A stretch of 11,955 bases of DNA from CAZPCZ01 sp964585225 (GCA_964585225.1 CAZPCZ010000042.1:1-11955), one strand, 5' to 3'. Positions 1 to 5,954 are shown, counted from the first letter of the stretch. Notes: a model not told the origin generated them from the letters alone. Numbers and translations: made by a program.

Positions 1-63
1 GAGACCCCGAACTTCGGCGGCCGGGGGTACGTGACCCCGGACGACGTCGCGGGCGACGAGTAG
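1..63 (+). CDS. C-terminal end of an unidentified protein (partial)
   Basis: The first 21 codons of the window read open in frame 1 and end in TAG, giving the tail ETPNFGGRGYVTPDDVAGDE. Every sense codon ends in G or C, which is the bias of the real genes in this window, so this is very likely the end of a gene that starts upstream. The tail is acidic and glycine-containing and too short to assign to a family. A 16-bp perfect hairpin follows 14 bp after the stop, as expected at the end of a transcription unit. Confidence 0.6.
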   Translation, partial: ETPNFGGRGYVTPDDVAGDE

Positions 64-77
64 GGCACCACCCGGCA

Positions 78-115
78 CCCCCGGTGCAGCGCCGGCAACG
101 GCGCTGCACCGGGGG
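78..115 (+). terminator. 16-bp perfect GC hairpin after the partial gene
   Basis: Arm CCCCCGGTGCAGCGCC (78–93) pairs without mismatch with 100–115 across a GGCAAC loop. It lies 14 bp after the stop at 63. No T-run follows (the next bases are ACGGTGG), so it is not a textbook intrinsic terminator. It could be a 3' end stabiliser or a U-less terminator. It would read the same on either strand. Confidence 0.6.
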
Positions 116-158
116 ACGGTGGCGGAACGGATCGCGCCCAGCGGTCCTGAAACTGAAC

Positions 159-183
159 GTCGTGTCACCGGGTGGTACACGAC
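159..183 (+). other. Hairpin in the leader of the 136-aa gene
   Basis: GTCGTGT (159–165) pairs with ACACGAC (177–183). ACC/GGT continues the stem inward past one bulged C, closing on a GGGT loop. This gives ten pairs in the gap between the partial gene and the next CDS. A smaller six-pair stem, GCGATC-ACGA-GATCGC, lies at 311–326. I see no convincing -35/-10 pair between 64 and 371. Confidence 0.45.
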
Positions 184-371
184 ACTGGGAAGTCCTCATC
201 GAGGCGAACAAAAAGCTTCGGTGAGGCAGGAGAGGGAAGATGCGCAAGCGTGACCTGACGTGCCGAAAGGCGCTGATGGTCCGACGCAACTTCTCCCAAC
301 TCCTCTGGAGGCGATCACGAGATCGCACCCGGAGGCTGTTGGTCCAACCCTTTCACACGGAGACAAACAAG

Positions 372-782
372 ATGGAAACGACCCGAATCCGCTCGAGCCG
401 CATCAGCGCGATCGCCTGCGTCGCGCTCCTCGCCGCCACGGTGGCGGCCCCGATCGCCATGCTCGCGGCCTTCCCCTGGGTGACGCGCGCCCAGATCGCC
501 AAGGTCATCGGCGTCGCGCCGGTCGAAGCGCAGCCGCTGGCCTTCGAGGGGGAGACGATCACTCTCGAGGAGGCCGACGCCACGGTCGCCACGCTGGAGA
601 CCGACGCCGACGACGCGAACGACGCCCTCGATGAGTTCGAGGTGGAGTTCACGCCGATCTGCGACCAGAACCCGCTGGCGAACGTACCGGTCGCGGTCCT
701 GACCTACGACACCGAGCGCGGCACGTTGCCGTTCGACGTCGTCGAGTCGGTCCGGCCGTACGTCGGCGAACCCAACCACTAG
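372..782 (+). CDS. Membrane-anchored acidic small protein, unknown function
   Basis: This encodes 136 aa. Residues ~11–37 (after METTRIRSSR) are a strongly hydrophobic alanine-rich stretch ending in FPWV, so a signal anchor or uncleaved signal peptide with the rest outside the cell. Residues ~55–90 are very acidic (many D/E, with DADDANDALDEFEVEF). A single Cys sits in TPICDQNP. No family is recognised. The frame stays open upstream to an ATG at 240 that has a strong AGGAG site, which would add 44 Arg-rich residues. I prefer 372 because codons 240–371 lack the near-total G/C third-position bias seen after 372, the N-terminus then looks like a normal anchor, and GGAG lies 9–12 bases upstream. 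The alternative start remains possible. Confidence 0.7.
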   Translation: METTRIRSSRISAIACVALLAATVAAPIAMLAAFPWVTRAQIAKVIGVAPVEAQPLAFEGETITLEEADATVATLETDADDANDALDEFEVEFTPICDQNPLANVPVAVLTYDTERGTLPFDVVESVRPYVGEPNH

Positions 783-802
783 CGTTCCCACGCTGGCAAC
801 CC

Positions 803-827
803 GGAGGGGATCTCCGAGATCCCCTTC
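803..827 (+). terminator. Hairpin A1, terminator-like
   Basis: GGAGGGGATCT (803–813) pairs with AGATCCCCTTC (817–827), one G·T included, across a CCG loop, 20 bp after the stop of the 136-aa gene. The adjoining sequence CCACCAT begins a second hairpin (A2). The same two-hairpin order recurs at 1177–1239. No T-run beyond two Ts. Confidence 0.6.
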
Positions 828-873
828 CACCATGCGTACTGAGTGTGCCGTGTGAACTCAGTGCGCGCGGTGG
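827..873 (+). other. Hairpin A2, second stem of the recurring element (copy A)
   Basis: CCACC (827–831) pairs with GGTGG (869–873). After one A/C mismatch, TGCGT (833–837) pairs with GCGCG (863–867) using two G·T pairs, and ACTGAGT (838–844) pairs with ACTCAGT (856–862). The loop is GTGCCGTGTGA. The total is 17 pairs and one mismatch. The foot CCACCAT…GGTGG is shared with copy B while the upper stem differs in sequence and keeps its pairing. Confidence 0.6.
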
Positions 874-901
874 GAATGGCTGTAAGGAGCCTTGCAAAAC
901 T

Positions 902-993
902 CGTCATCTCGAGCGAAGCGCAGCGGAGTCGAGAGATCTCCGATCGGATCGGCCGGAGATTTCTCCACTCGCTTCGGCTCGGTCGAAATGACG
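902..993. repeat. Imperfect palindromic repeat of a widespread bacterial type
   Basis: The left arm begins CGTCATCTCGAGCGAAGCG and the right arm ends GCTCGGTCGAAATGACG. The arms are complementary with scattered mismatches over about 40 bp, closing with ATCTCCG (937–943 region) against CGGAGAT. From memory, this matches the 'GTCAT-TCGA-CG-AGCG…AGTgGAGAAATCTC' palindromic repeat found dispersed in many bacterial phyla. A reading frame runs through it (…VISSEAQRSREIS…RFLHSLRLGRNDD…), which is a commonly mis-annotated translation of this repeat. I treat it as non-coding. No transposase is present. Confidence 0.75.
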
Positions 994-1064
994 ATGTAAG
1001 GTTCCGGTCGCCGCCTGAAAGCGCGACCCCGCGATCTGCCGGCAGCAGAACAGGAGGGACGCCG

Positions 1065-1163
1065 ATGACGAAGACCGTCGTTGGAGGGCGCGCCTACTGG
1101 ATCGTGGACGGCAACGTCTTCACGACCCTGAACGACGCGCTCGAGTACCTGCGCGGCAAGTAG
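1065..1163 (+). CDS. 32-aa small protein, unknown function
   Basis: The ATG at 1065 follows an ideal AGGAGG (1052–1057) with 7-bp spacing. It gives a 32-residue protein starting MTKTVVGGRAYWIVDGNVF and ending EYLRGK. Thirty of 32 sense codons end in G or C, matching true genes here, so I consider it real despite its size. The frame extends upstream to 843, but that part runs through the palindromic repeat and is leader. There is no hydrophobic segment. A short beta-like half (TVVGGRAYWIVDGNVF) precedes a likely amphipathic helix (TLNDALEYLRGK). The gene is flanked by the two copies of the two-hairpin element. No family recognised. Confidence 0.6.
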   Translation: MTKTVVGGRAYWIVDGNVFTTLNDALEYLRGK

Positions 1164-1176
1164 CGCGGGAACGAGC

Positions 1177-1198
1177 GGGGGGTCTCTCGGGACCCCCT
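1177..1198 (+). terminator. Hairpin B1, terminator-like
   Basis: GGGGGTC (1178–1184) pairs with GACCCCC (1191–1197) over a TCTCGG loop, with a flanking G·T pair. It lies 14 bp after the stop of the 32-aa gene. It corresponds in position to hairpin A1 and is immediately followed by the CCACCAT foot of hairpin B2. Confidence 0.6.
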
Positions 1199-1239
1199 CC
1201 ACCATACGCACCGACATTCATGTTGGTGCGCGCGGTGGA
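1198..1239 (+). promoter_or_regulatory. Hairpin B2 overlapping the ribosome site of the 80-aa gene
   Basis: TCCACC (1198–1203) pairs with GGTGGA (1234–1239). After mismatches at 1204/1233 and 1206/1231, CGCACCGACAT (1207–1217) pairs with ATGTTGGTGCG (1220–1230), one G·T included. The loop as drawn is two bases; opening the top pair gives ATTCAT as a loop-closing region. The 3' arm contains the first GGA of the Shine-Dalgarno GGAGGTGA (1237–1244), so the folded form would partly mask translation start at 1248. This is a structural inference from sequence; no ligand or trigger is known. Confidence 0.5.
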
Positions 1240-1247
1240 GGTGACCC

Positions 1248-1490
1248 ATGGACCAGCTCGTTCCGCTGGTGGGGAGCCTCCTGCTCCTCACGCTCGTCCT
1301 CGACGGCATCGCAACGATGCTCGGCCAGCGGAACTTCCCGGTCACCCGGGCGCTGTTCCGTGCGGCCAGTGCCGTCGTCGTACTCCTCGTCCGCGTCGTG
1401 CTCCAGGTCGTCGGTGGACTGTTCACCGCGATCGGGAATGCGATCTCCGGCGCAGGAGGTGGAGGCCGTGGCGGCCGGCAACGCCGCTGA
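1248..1490 (+). CDS. Small two-helix membrane protein, unknown function
   Basis: This encodes 80 aa. GGAGGTGA (1237–1244) lies just before the ATG, a near-perfect ribosome site. Two hydrophobic segments are visible: residues ~3–24 (LVPLVGSLLLLTLVLDGIATML) interrupted by a single Asp, and ~36–66 (LFRAASAVVVLLVRVVLQVV and onward). A glycine run and a basic tail (GGGGRGGRQRR) follow, so the C-terminus is probably cytoplasmic and could bind nucleic acid or lipid headgroups. Codon bias matches a real gene. It follows the second two-hairpin element, whose stem overlaps its ribosome site. Size and shape recall small membrane proteins such as holins or stress peptides, but nothing specific supports either. 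Confidence 0.65.
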   Translation: MDQLVPLVGSLLLLTLVLDGIATMLGQRNFPVTRALFRAASAVVVLLVRVVLQVVGGLFTAIGNAISGAGGGGRGGRQRR

Positions 1491-1560
1491 CGCTTCGTCC
1501 TTTCTGACGCGCACGACAACCGAACGGTATCGACGCGTTGGACCGAAGCCCTTTCCCCGG

Positions 1561-1618
1561 AGAGGCCCTCAGGAATCGCACATGGAGCGACTGCACGTCG
1601 CGCGATCCGAGGGCCTCT
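1561..1618 (+). other. Nested RNA-like hairpin followed by TTT
   Basis: AGAGGCCCTC (1561–1570) pairs perfectly with GAGGGCCTCT (1609–1618). Inside it GGAATCGC pairs with GCGATCC with one bulged A, and at the tip GCGAC-TGCAC-GTCGC (1587–1601) forms a further stem. TTT at 1618–1620 follows. It may be the terminator of the 80-aa gene (70 bp after its stop) or a structured leader for whatever starts at 1653. Confidence 0.5.
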
Positions 1619-1652
1619 TTCCACAAACAGCGAAAAAGGAAGGAGGAGACCC

Positions 1653-1688
1653 ATGGCCCGTCCCGGTCTGGCGAGTTCGTGCGGATGA
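1653..1688 (+). CDS. Possible 11-codon ORF with strong ribosome site
   Basis: ATG at 1653 is preceded by GGAAGGAGGAG (1638–1648), the strongest ribosome-site match in the window, 4–10 bp away. The frame encodes only MARPGLASSCG and stops at TGA. Codon bias is weak, so coding is doubtful. The short frame between a structured leader and the terminator at 1741–1769 could be a leader peptide, a remnant of a longer gene, or chance. Confidence 0.2.
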   Translation: MARPGLASSCG

Positions 1689-1740
1689 CCGCATCCAGCG
1701 CGAGCCGCCGGCAAAGGGGCTACCACGAGAGCGAGATGAC

Positions 1741-1769
1741 GGGACCCCGACCACGCTGGTCGGGGTCTC
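1741..1769 (+). terminator. Intrinsic terminator before ftsK
   Basis: GGGACCCCGACCA (1741–1753) pairs with TGGTCGGGGTCTC (1757–1769), one G·T, across a CGC loop, followed by AACATTTTG. It closes the small-gene region just before the ftsK promoter. Confidence 0.7.
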
Positions 1770-1775
1770 AACATT

Positions 1776-1804
1776 TTGTGAGCGAAGATGAAAAGTGGTA
1801 AAAT
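1776..1804 (+). promoter_or_regulatory. Promoter for ftsK
   Basis: TTGTGA (1776–1781), a 17-bp spacer and TAAAAT (1799–1804) match a sigma-70 type promoter. Transcription should start near 1811, leaving a ~21-base leader with GGAAGGA before the ATG at 1832. This argues against the in-frame TTG at 1817 as start. Confidence 0.65.
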
Positions 1805-1831
1805 GAAGGGGAGAAATTGGAAGGACTACCT

Positions 1832-4126
1832 ATGCGACGTGCGCGGAGGCAGCGGCGTGAGGAGCGGCACCGGCAACGGAGCCGTAGGCCCGAAGAGACC
1901 GTTCCCGAGATCTCCCCCGAAACGCGGCGGGGGATTGCGATCGTGCTGCTCTTCGCGCTCGGGGTGGTCGGCGTGCTCGCGTTCGCCGGCATCGCCGGGT
2001 CCGCCGGCACCGCGATTGCGAATGCGCTCCGCGCGCTGTTCGGGCTCGCGGCGTTCCTCGTGCCGGTCGTCCTCCTTGTCCTCGCCGGCCTCTTTACGCG
2101 TCCGGTCGGTGAGCAAAAACAGCCGGACGGTTCTACGCGACAAGGGCGCCCGCCCTTCTCCGTCCTCCAGCTCCTCGGTCTGCTCCTGCTCGCGCTCTCA
2201 CTCACCGGACTCCTCCACATCAAGCTTGGGAAGAGCGCGCCGGTGACGCTCCCGGCAATCGCCGATGGTGGGGGATACCTCGGGCTCGCTGCGGCGACAC
2301 CGCTCGCCGGACTCTTCGGTGCGCTCGCAAGCGGCGTCATCCTCACCTGCCTCGCAATCATCGGCATCTTTTTGGGATTCCACCTCTCCTTCCGACAAAT
2401 CGCGACGGCGTGGCGGACGCTGATCAGTACCGTCGCCAGCGCGCAGCTCGCGCTGCGCACCGCGCGGTACCACCGCAAGCAGGAAGCGACCGCGGCGGAG
2501 GAACCGACATTCTCGACACGTGCACTCACGCCAGGGGACCAGCAGCCGCTCCCCCCACCGGTCTCGGAGCCGGAAACGGAAACATCCGTCGCAATGTCTG
2601 GCGATCAACTCGTCACTCGTCACTCGTCACTCGTCACTCCGCGTGCGCGTCGAAGACGCGCACGCGTGGACCTCCCCCTCGACCTCCTCTCGGATGAGAT
2701 CGGCAAGCCGACGAGCGGTGATGTCCGCGCGCAGCAGGAGATCATCCGGAAGACCCTGGAACACTTCAAGATCCCCGTCGAGATGGGCGAGTTTCGGGTC
2801 GGCCCGACGGTGACGCAGTTCACGCTCCGCCCGGCCGAGGGCGTGAAACTCTCGCGCATCACCGCGCTCTCGTCTGACCTCGCGCTCGCGCTCGCCGCGC
2901 ACCCGATCCGCATCGAGGCACCGATCCCCGGTCGCGCGCTCGTCGGCATCGAGGTCCCGAACCAGAAGGTCGCGATCGTGCGACTCCGCGAGGTGCTCGC
3001 ATCAGAAGGGTTCACGAAGCGCTCCTCGAACCTCATGATCGCGCTCGGGAAAGATGTCGCCGGATCGGTGTGGACCGCGGACGTCGACCGCATGCCGCAC
3101 CTTCTCGTCGCTGGCGCGACCGGGAGCGGGAAATCGGTGCTGTTGAACGCGATCATCATCTCGCTCCTCTACCAGAACGGCCCGGACGACCTCCGCCTCC
3201 TCCTCGTGGATCCGAAGCGCGTCGAGTTCCCGATCTACAACGGCATCCCACACCTCCTCACGCCGGTCGTCACGGATGTGAAGAAGACCGTCCACGCGCT
3301 CAAGTGGGCGCTCCACGAGATGGACCGGCGGTTCGAGCTCTTGGCTGGCGCGCAGAAGCGCGACCTCACGACGTACAACAGTTCACGCCGGCCGGACGAC
3401 CGCTTGCCGTACCTCGTCATCATCATTGATGAGCTCGCGGACCTCATGGTCGCGGCGGCGGCGGAGGTCGAGGCCGCGATCATCCGGCTCGCGCAGATGG
3501 CGCGCGCGGTCGGCATCCACCTCGTCGTCGCGACGCAGCGGCCAAGCGTGGATGTTATCACCGGCCTCATCAAGGCGAACATCACGTCGCGCGCCGCGTT
3601 CTCCGTCGCCTCGTCGGTGGACTCCCGGACGATCCTCGATGCGATGGGCGCGGAAAAGCTGCTCGGCCGCGGCGACATGCTCTACACGTCCGCGGAGCTC
3701 TCGAAGCCGAAGCGCTTGCAGGGCGCGTACGTCTCGGAGGCTGAGGTGCAGCGCATCGTCGAACACCTCCGCGAACACGCGGATGGCGCCGAGGAAGCAG
3801 ACCCGCTCGAGGAACAGCCGATCGTCGCGTGGAAGGACGGGAGCGGTGGCGATGAGTTCGCGGAGGGCGACGATGACGCGCTCCTCCCAGAGGCGAAAGA
3901 GGCGCTCCTCGCCGCTGGCAAGGGGTCTGCGTCGCTCCTCCAGCGACGGCTCAAGATTGGCTACGCGCGCGCGGCGCGCATCCTCGACATCCTCGAATCG
4001 CAGGGTTTCATCGGCCCGGCAGACGGCGCGAAACCGCGAGAGGTGCTGGGCGCGGCTGGCGCTGGAACACCGAGGGATAACGAGGATGTCGCGCTCGTGG
4101 TCAGTTCAACACAAGAGAAACAGTAA
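1832..4126 (+). CDS. ftsK: DNA translocase FtsK/SpoIIIE
   Basis: This 764-aa septal ATPase pumps chromosomal DNA during division and aids terminus resolution. A basic N-terminus is followed by four hydrophobic segments (about residues 33–56, 68–88, 110–130 and 148–184), then a Pro/Glu-rich linker of ~100 residues. The motor begins near 285 (KTLEHFKIPVEMGEFRVGPTVTQF), with Walker A GATGSGKS at 428–435, LLLVDPKRVEF at ~456–466, Walker B LVIIIDELADLM at ~528–539 and ATQRPSVDVITGLIKANI at ~567–584. The C-terminal winged-helix gamma domain (~683–730; SLLQRRLKIGYARAARILDI) is the part that reads KOPS-type polarity sequences in the family. The length is typical of short-linker FtsK. Start ATG 1832 is chosen from promoter spacing and GGAAGGA. 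The linker carries a 7-bp repeat array. Confidence 0.97.
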   Translation: MRRARRQRREERHRQRSRRPEETVPEISPETRRGIAIVLLFALGVVGVLAFAGIAGSAGTAIANALRALFGLAAFLVPVVLLVLAGLFTRPVGEQKQPDGSTRQGRPPFSVLQLLGLLLLALSLTGLLHIKLGKSAPVTLPAIADGGGYLGLAAATPLAGLFGALASGVILTCLAIIGIFLGFHLSFRQIATAWRTLISTVASAQLALRTARYHRKQEATAAEEPTFSTRALTPGDQQPLPPPVSEPETETSVAMSGDQLVTRHSSLVTPRARRRRARVDLPLDLLSDEIGKPTSGDVRAQQEIIRKTLEHFKIPVEMGEFRVGPTVTQFTLRPAEGVKLSRITALSSDLALALAAHPIRIEAPIPGRALVGIEVPNQKVAIVRLREVLASEGFTKRSSNLMIALGKDVAGSVWTADVDRMPHLLVAGATGSGKSVLLNAIIISLLYQNGPDDLRLLLVDPKRVEFPIYNGIPHLLTPVVTDVKKTVHALKWALHEMDRRFELLAGAQKRDLTTYNSSRRPDDRLPYLVIIIDELADLMVAAAAEVEAAIIRLAQMARAVGIHLVVATQRPSVDVITGLIKANITSRAAFSVASSVDSRTILDAMGAEKLLGRGDMLYTSAELSKPKRLQGAYVSEAEVQRIVEHLREHADGAEEADPLEEQPIVAWKDGSGGDEFAEGDDDALLPEAKEALLAAGKGSASLLQRRLKIGYARAARILDILESQGFIGPADGAKPREVLGAAGAGTPRDNEDVALVVSSTQEKQ
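2608..2666 (+). repeat. Heptamer array plus 12-bp palindrome inside the ftsK linker
   Basis: ACTCGTC is repeated four times exactly (2608, 2615, 2622, 2629), followed by a degenerate ACTCCGC. Directly after, CGCGTGCGCGTC (2640–2651) pairs perfectly with GACGCGCACGCG (2655–2666) over a GAA loop. The unit is 7 bp, so the reading frame shifts through the array, giving QLVTRHSSLVTPRARRRRAR in a poorly constrained linker. It looks like a repeat that expanded or inserted where the protein tolerates it. Confidence 0.8.
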
Positions 4127-4231
4127 CATTGTCTCATTGCTCCATTGCTTCATTGCTGTACGGCGACGGCATTGCTTGCTAACAATGGAACAATGGAGCG
4201 AGCCGGAAGCGAGCGCAGCAATGGGACAATG
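4127..4231. repeat. Inverted octamer array between ftsK and the next gene
   Basis: CATTG occurs at 4127, 4135, 4143 and 4151, exactly 8 bp apart. Its reverse complement CAATG occurs at 4183, 4191, 4219 and 4227, also in 8-bp pairs. The three bases between the cores vary. The two sets can pair into a long, regularly interrupted hairpin. It starts on the base after the ftsK stop and ends 8 bp before the next start codon, filling the gap. Confidence 0.8.
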
Positions 4232-4239
4232 ATGTCGTT

Positions 4240-4620
4240 ATGTCTCCCCACACCGACTACCCATCCATGATCCGACGCCTCCTCATCGGTGCCGTCGCGC
4301 TCCTCGTCCTCGGTGTCGCCGGCTACCGCATCGCGGCGGTGGTCACGCCGCCGCCACTCTCCGTGAATCAGCCGGCGGACCAGCTCTCGACGTCGAGTCG
4401 CGTCATCACGATCGCGGGCACGACCGAACCCGGCGCACTCCTCACGATCAATGGGATCGCATTCATCCCGGATACGAGTGGCGCGTTCACGACCGACGTC
4501 GTGCTCCTCCCGGGGGTGAACACGATCGCCATCGAGGCGCGCCGGCGTCATGGTTGGACGACGCGGGTGGAACGACGGATCCACGTTCGGGCGGCGGAAG
4601 CACCAATCGCCATGCGTTGA
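4240..4620 (+). CDS. Membrane-anchored beta-sandwich protein (glucodextranase-B-like)
   Basis: This encodes 126 aa. Residues ~10–33 (MIRRLLIGAVALLVLGVAGYR) form a signal anchor. The remainder (residues ~40–120) reads as one Ig-like beta domain, with alternating hydrophobic strands and the motifs PADQLSTSSRVITIAGTTEP, GALLTINGIAF, DTSGAFTTDVVLLPGVNTI and IAIEARRRHGWTTRVERRI. This pattern fits the glucodextranase B / Big-type extracytoplasmic fold (family assignment from memory). No catalytic residues are evident, so an adhesive or envelope-binding role is only a guess. No Shine-Dalgarno precedes 4240; an in-frame ATG at 4267 is an alternative start and would leave the anchor intact. It sits between ftsK and recA, bounded on each side by an octamer array. 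Confidence 0.75.
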   Translation: MSPHTDYPSMIRRLLIGAVALLVLGVAGYRIAAVVTPPPLSVNQPADQLSTSSRVITIAGTTEPGALLTINGIAFIPDTSGAFTTDVVLLPGVNTIAIEARRRHGWTTRVERRIHVRAAEAPIAMR

Positions 4621-4714
4621 TTGTTCCATTGTTCCATTGCTCCATTGTTAAGGCTCGATCGATCACCCAACGATCAACAATGAAACAATGAGACCATGAA
4701 ACAATGAATCAATG
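4619..4714. repeat. Inverted octamer array before recA
   Basis: Units on an 8-bp register are GATTG at 4619, then CATTG at 4627, 4635 and 4643, then inverted CAATG at 4678 and 4686, CCATG at 4694, and CAATG at 4702 and 4710. It is the same family as the array at 4127. It begins inside the stop codon of the preceding gene and ends 8 bp before the recA ATG, so the recA ribosome site region is made of repeat. Confidence 0.8.
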
Positions 4715-4722
4715 ATATTGGT

Positions 4723-5814
4723 ATGGCCAAATCAGTTCCCGTGAACCCCCGCTTCACCGCCGCGTGGGACGCGGTGTCGCAGATCAAGGATAAGTTCGGT
4801 GACGGCGCGATCATGCGCCTCGGCGAGGCGAAGAAGATGGCGGTCGAGGCGATCTCGACGCAGTGCCTCTCGCTCGACCTCGCGCTCGGCGTCGGCGGGC
4901 TGCCGCGTGGGCGCGTCGTGGAGGTCTATGGGCCGGAAGCGAGCGGGAAAACGACACTCGCGCTCCACGTCGCTGCGGAAGCGCAGAAGAACGGCGGCAT
5001 CGTCGCGTTCGTCGATGCGGAGCACGCGCTCGACCCGGAGTACGCCGCGAAGCTCGGCGTGAAGACCGACGAGCTCCTCATCAGCCAGCCGGACACCGGC
5101 GAGCAAGCACTCGACATCGTGGAGACGCTCGTGCGCTCCGCAGGCATCGACCTCATCGTGGTGGACTCCGTCGCCGCGCTCGTCCCGAAGGCAGAGATCG
5201 AAGGCGAGATGGGCGACCAACACATGGGGCTCCATGCGCGGCTCATGTCTCAGGCGCTCCGGAAGCTCACGCCGATCGTGAGCTCGACGCGCACGTGCCT
5301 CATCTTCATCAACCAGATTCGCCACAAGATTGGGATCGTGTTCGGCAACCCCGAGACGACGACCGGCGGCATGGCGCTGAAATTCTACTCGTCGGTCCGC
5401 ATCGAGGTCCGACGATCCGCGCAGATCAAGCAGAATGAGAAGGTCGTCGGGAACATCGTGAAGGTGAAGGTTTCGAAGAACAAGGTCGCGCCGCCGTTCC
5501 GCCAGTGCGAGTTCGAGATTATGTACAACGAGGGGATCTCCGTCACCGGCGACCTCCTCGAGCTCGGCGTCCAGGAAGGAGTCCTCGAGAAGCGTGGGAA
5601 CTCGTACGCCTTCGGGGAAGTGAAGCTCGGCATGGGCCGCGAGACCGCAAAGGCATACCTCCGCTCGGAACCGAAGCTCATGGCGGATGTCCGGAAGGCG
5701 ATCCTCGACGCGGTGGAGAAGCGCGAGGCGGCCGAACAACCCGCAGTACGCATTGCCGCGCCGCCTTCGCCAGCAGGAGAGGAACTCGACCCCGCGCTCG
5801 CTGCCGCGGCATGA
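4723..5814 (+). CDS. recA: Recombinase RecA
   Basis: This 363-aa ATP-dependent strand-exchange protein forms filaments on single-stranded DNA and promotes LexA cleavage where LexA exists. Walker A is GPEASGKT at 70–77, the catalytic glutamate is in VDAEHALDP at 98–105, and Walker B is LIVVDSVAAL at 144–153. The L1 region is EIEGEMGDQHMGLHARLMSQ at 158–177. NQIRHKIGIVFGNPETTTGG at 197–216 covers the allosteric Gln and loop L2. The C-terminal domain is complete, but the tail is Ala/Pro-rich and less acidic than in E. coli. Start 4723 matches usual RecA N-termini. No Shine-Dalgarno is visible, and the upstream bases belong to the octamer array. No separate promoter is seen, so it is probably cotranscribed with ftsK. 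The stop is TGA. Confidence 0.98.
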   Translation: MAKSVPVNPRFTAAWDAVSQIKDKFGDGAIMRLGEAKKMAVEAISTQCLSLDLALGVGGLPRGRVVEVYGPEASGKTTLALHVAAEAQKNGGIVAFVDAEHALDPEYAAKLGVKTDELLISQPDTGEQALDIVETLVRSAGIDLIVVDSVAALVPKAEIEGEMGDQHMGLHARLMSQALRKLTPIVSSTRTCLIFINQIRHKIGIVFGNPETTTGGMALKFYSSVRIEVRRSAQIKQNEKVVGNIVKVKVSKNKVAPPFRQCEFEIMYNEGISVTGDLLELGVQEGVLEKRGNSYAFGEVKLGMGRETAKAYLRSEPKLMADVRKAILDAVEKREAAEQPAVRIAAPPSPAGEELDPALAAAA

Positions 5815-5923
5815 CCCTTCCACGGCGCCTCACTGTTCATCATCGCCGTCTCCACTGCCTTCTGTCTCCTGTTCCCGAAACGAATGCCTGCCAGACGATG
5901 AGGCCAACGACTAATCACCGCGC

Positions 5924-5954
5924 TTGACGCCGATCGTTACTGATGGCGTATACT
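5924..5954 (+). promoter_or_regulatory. Promoter of the coiled-coil gene, probably leaderless
   Basis: TTGACG (5924–5929) and TATACT (5949–5954) are separated by 19 bp, slightly long. Transcription should begin about 5961–5963, coinciding with the ATG at 5963, so the mRNA is probably leaderless. The 148-bp gap after recA holds no other clear structure and no obvious recA terminator. Confidence 0.55.

Noticed and set aside
240..371. 44-residue extension of the 136-aa protein from a well-placed AGGAG
   Set aside because: Third-position G/C drops clearly in this stretch and it would put an Arg-rich segment before a normal signal anchor; kept only as an alternative.
843..1064. N-terminal extension of the 32-aa gene running through the palindromic repeat
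   Set aside because: The codons do not show the local third-position bias, the frame covers an inverted repeat, and a perfect AGGAGG sits before the ATG at 1065.
1653..1736. UGA recoding that would extend the 11-codon frame
   Set aside because: recA and other genes end in TGA, and codons after the TGA at 1686 lack coding bias.
1817..1831. TTG start for ftsK, five codons upstream
   Set aside because: Expected transcription start is about 1811, leaving almost no leader, while ATG 1832 has GGAAGGA at good spacing.
4127..4714. CRISPR array
   Set aside because: The units are 8 bp with 3 variable bases and invert; there are no 25–40 bp repeats, unique spacers or cas genes.
4732..5823. 363-aa open frame opposite recA
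   Set aside because: It is an antisense shadow caused by the GC-biased codons of recA, with low-complexity His/Arg/Asp-rich content.
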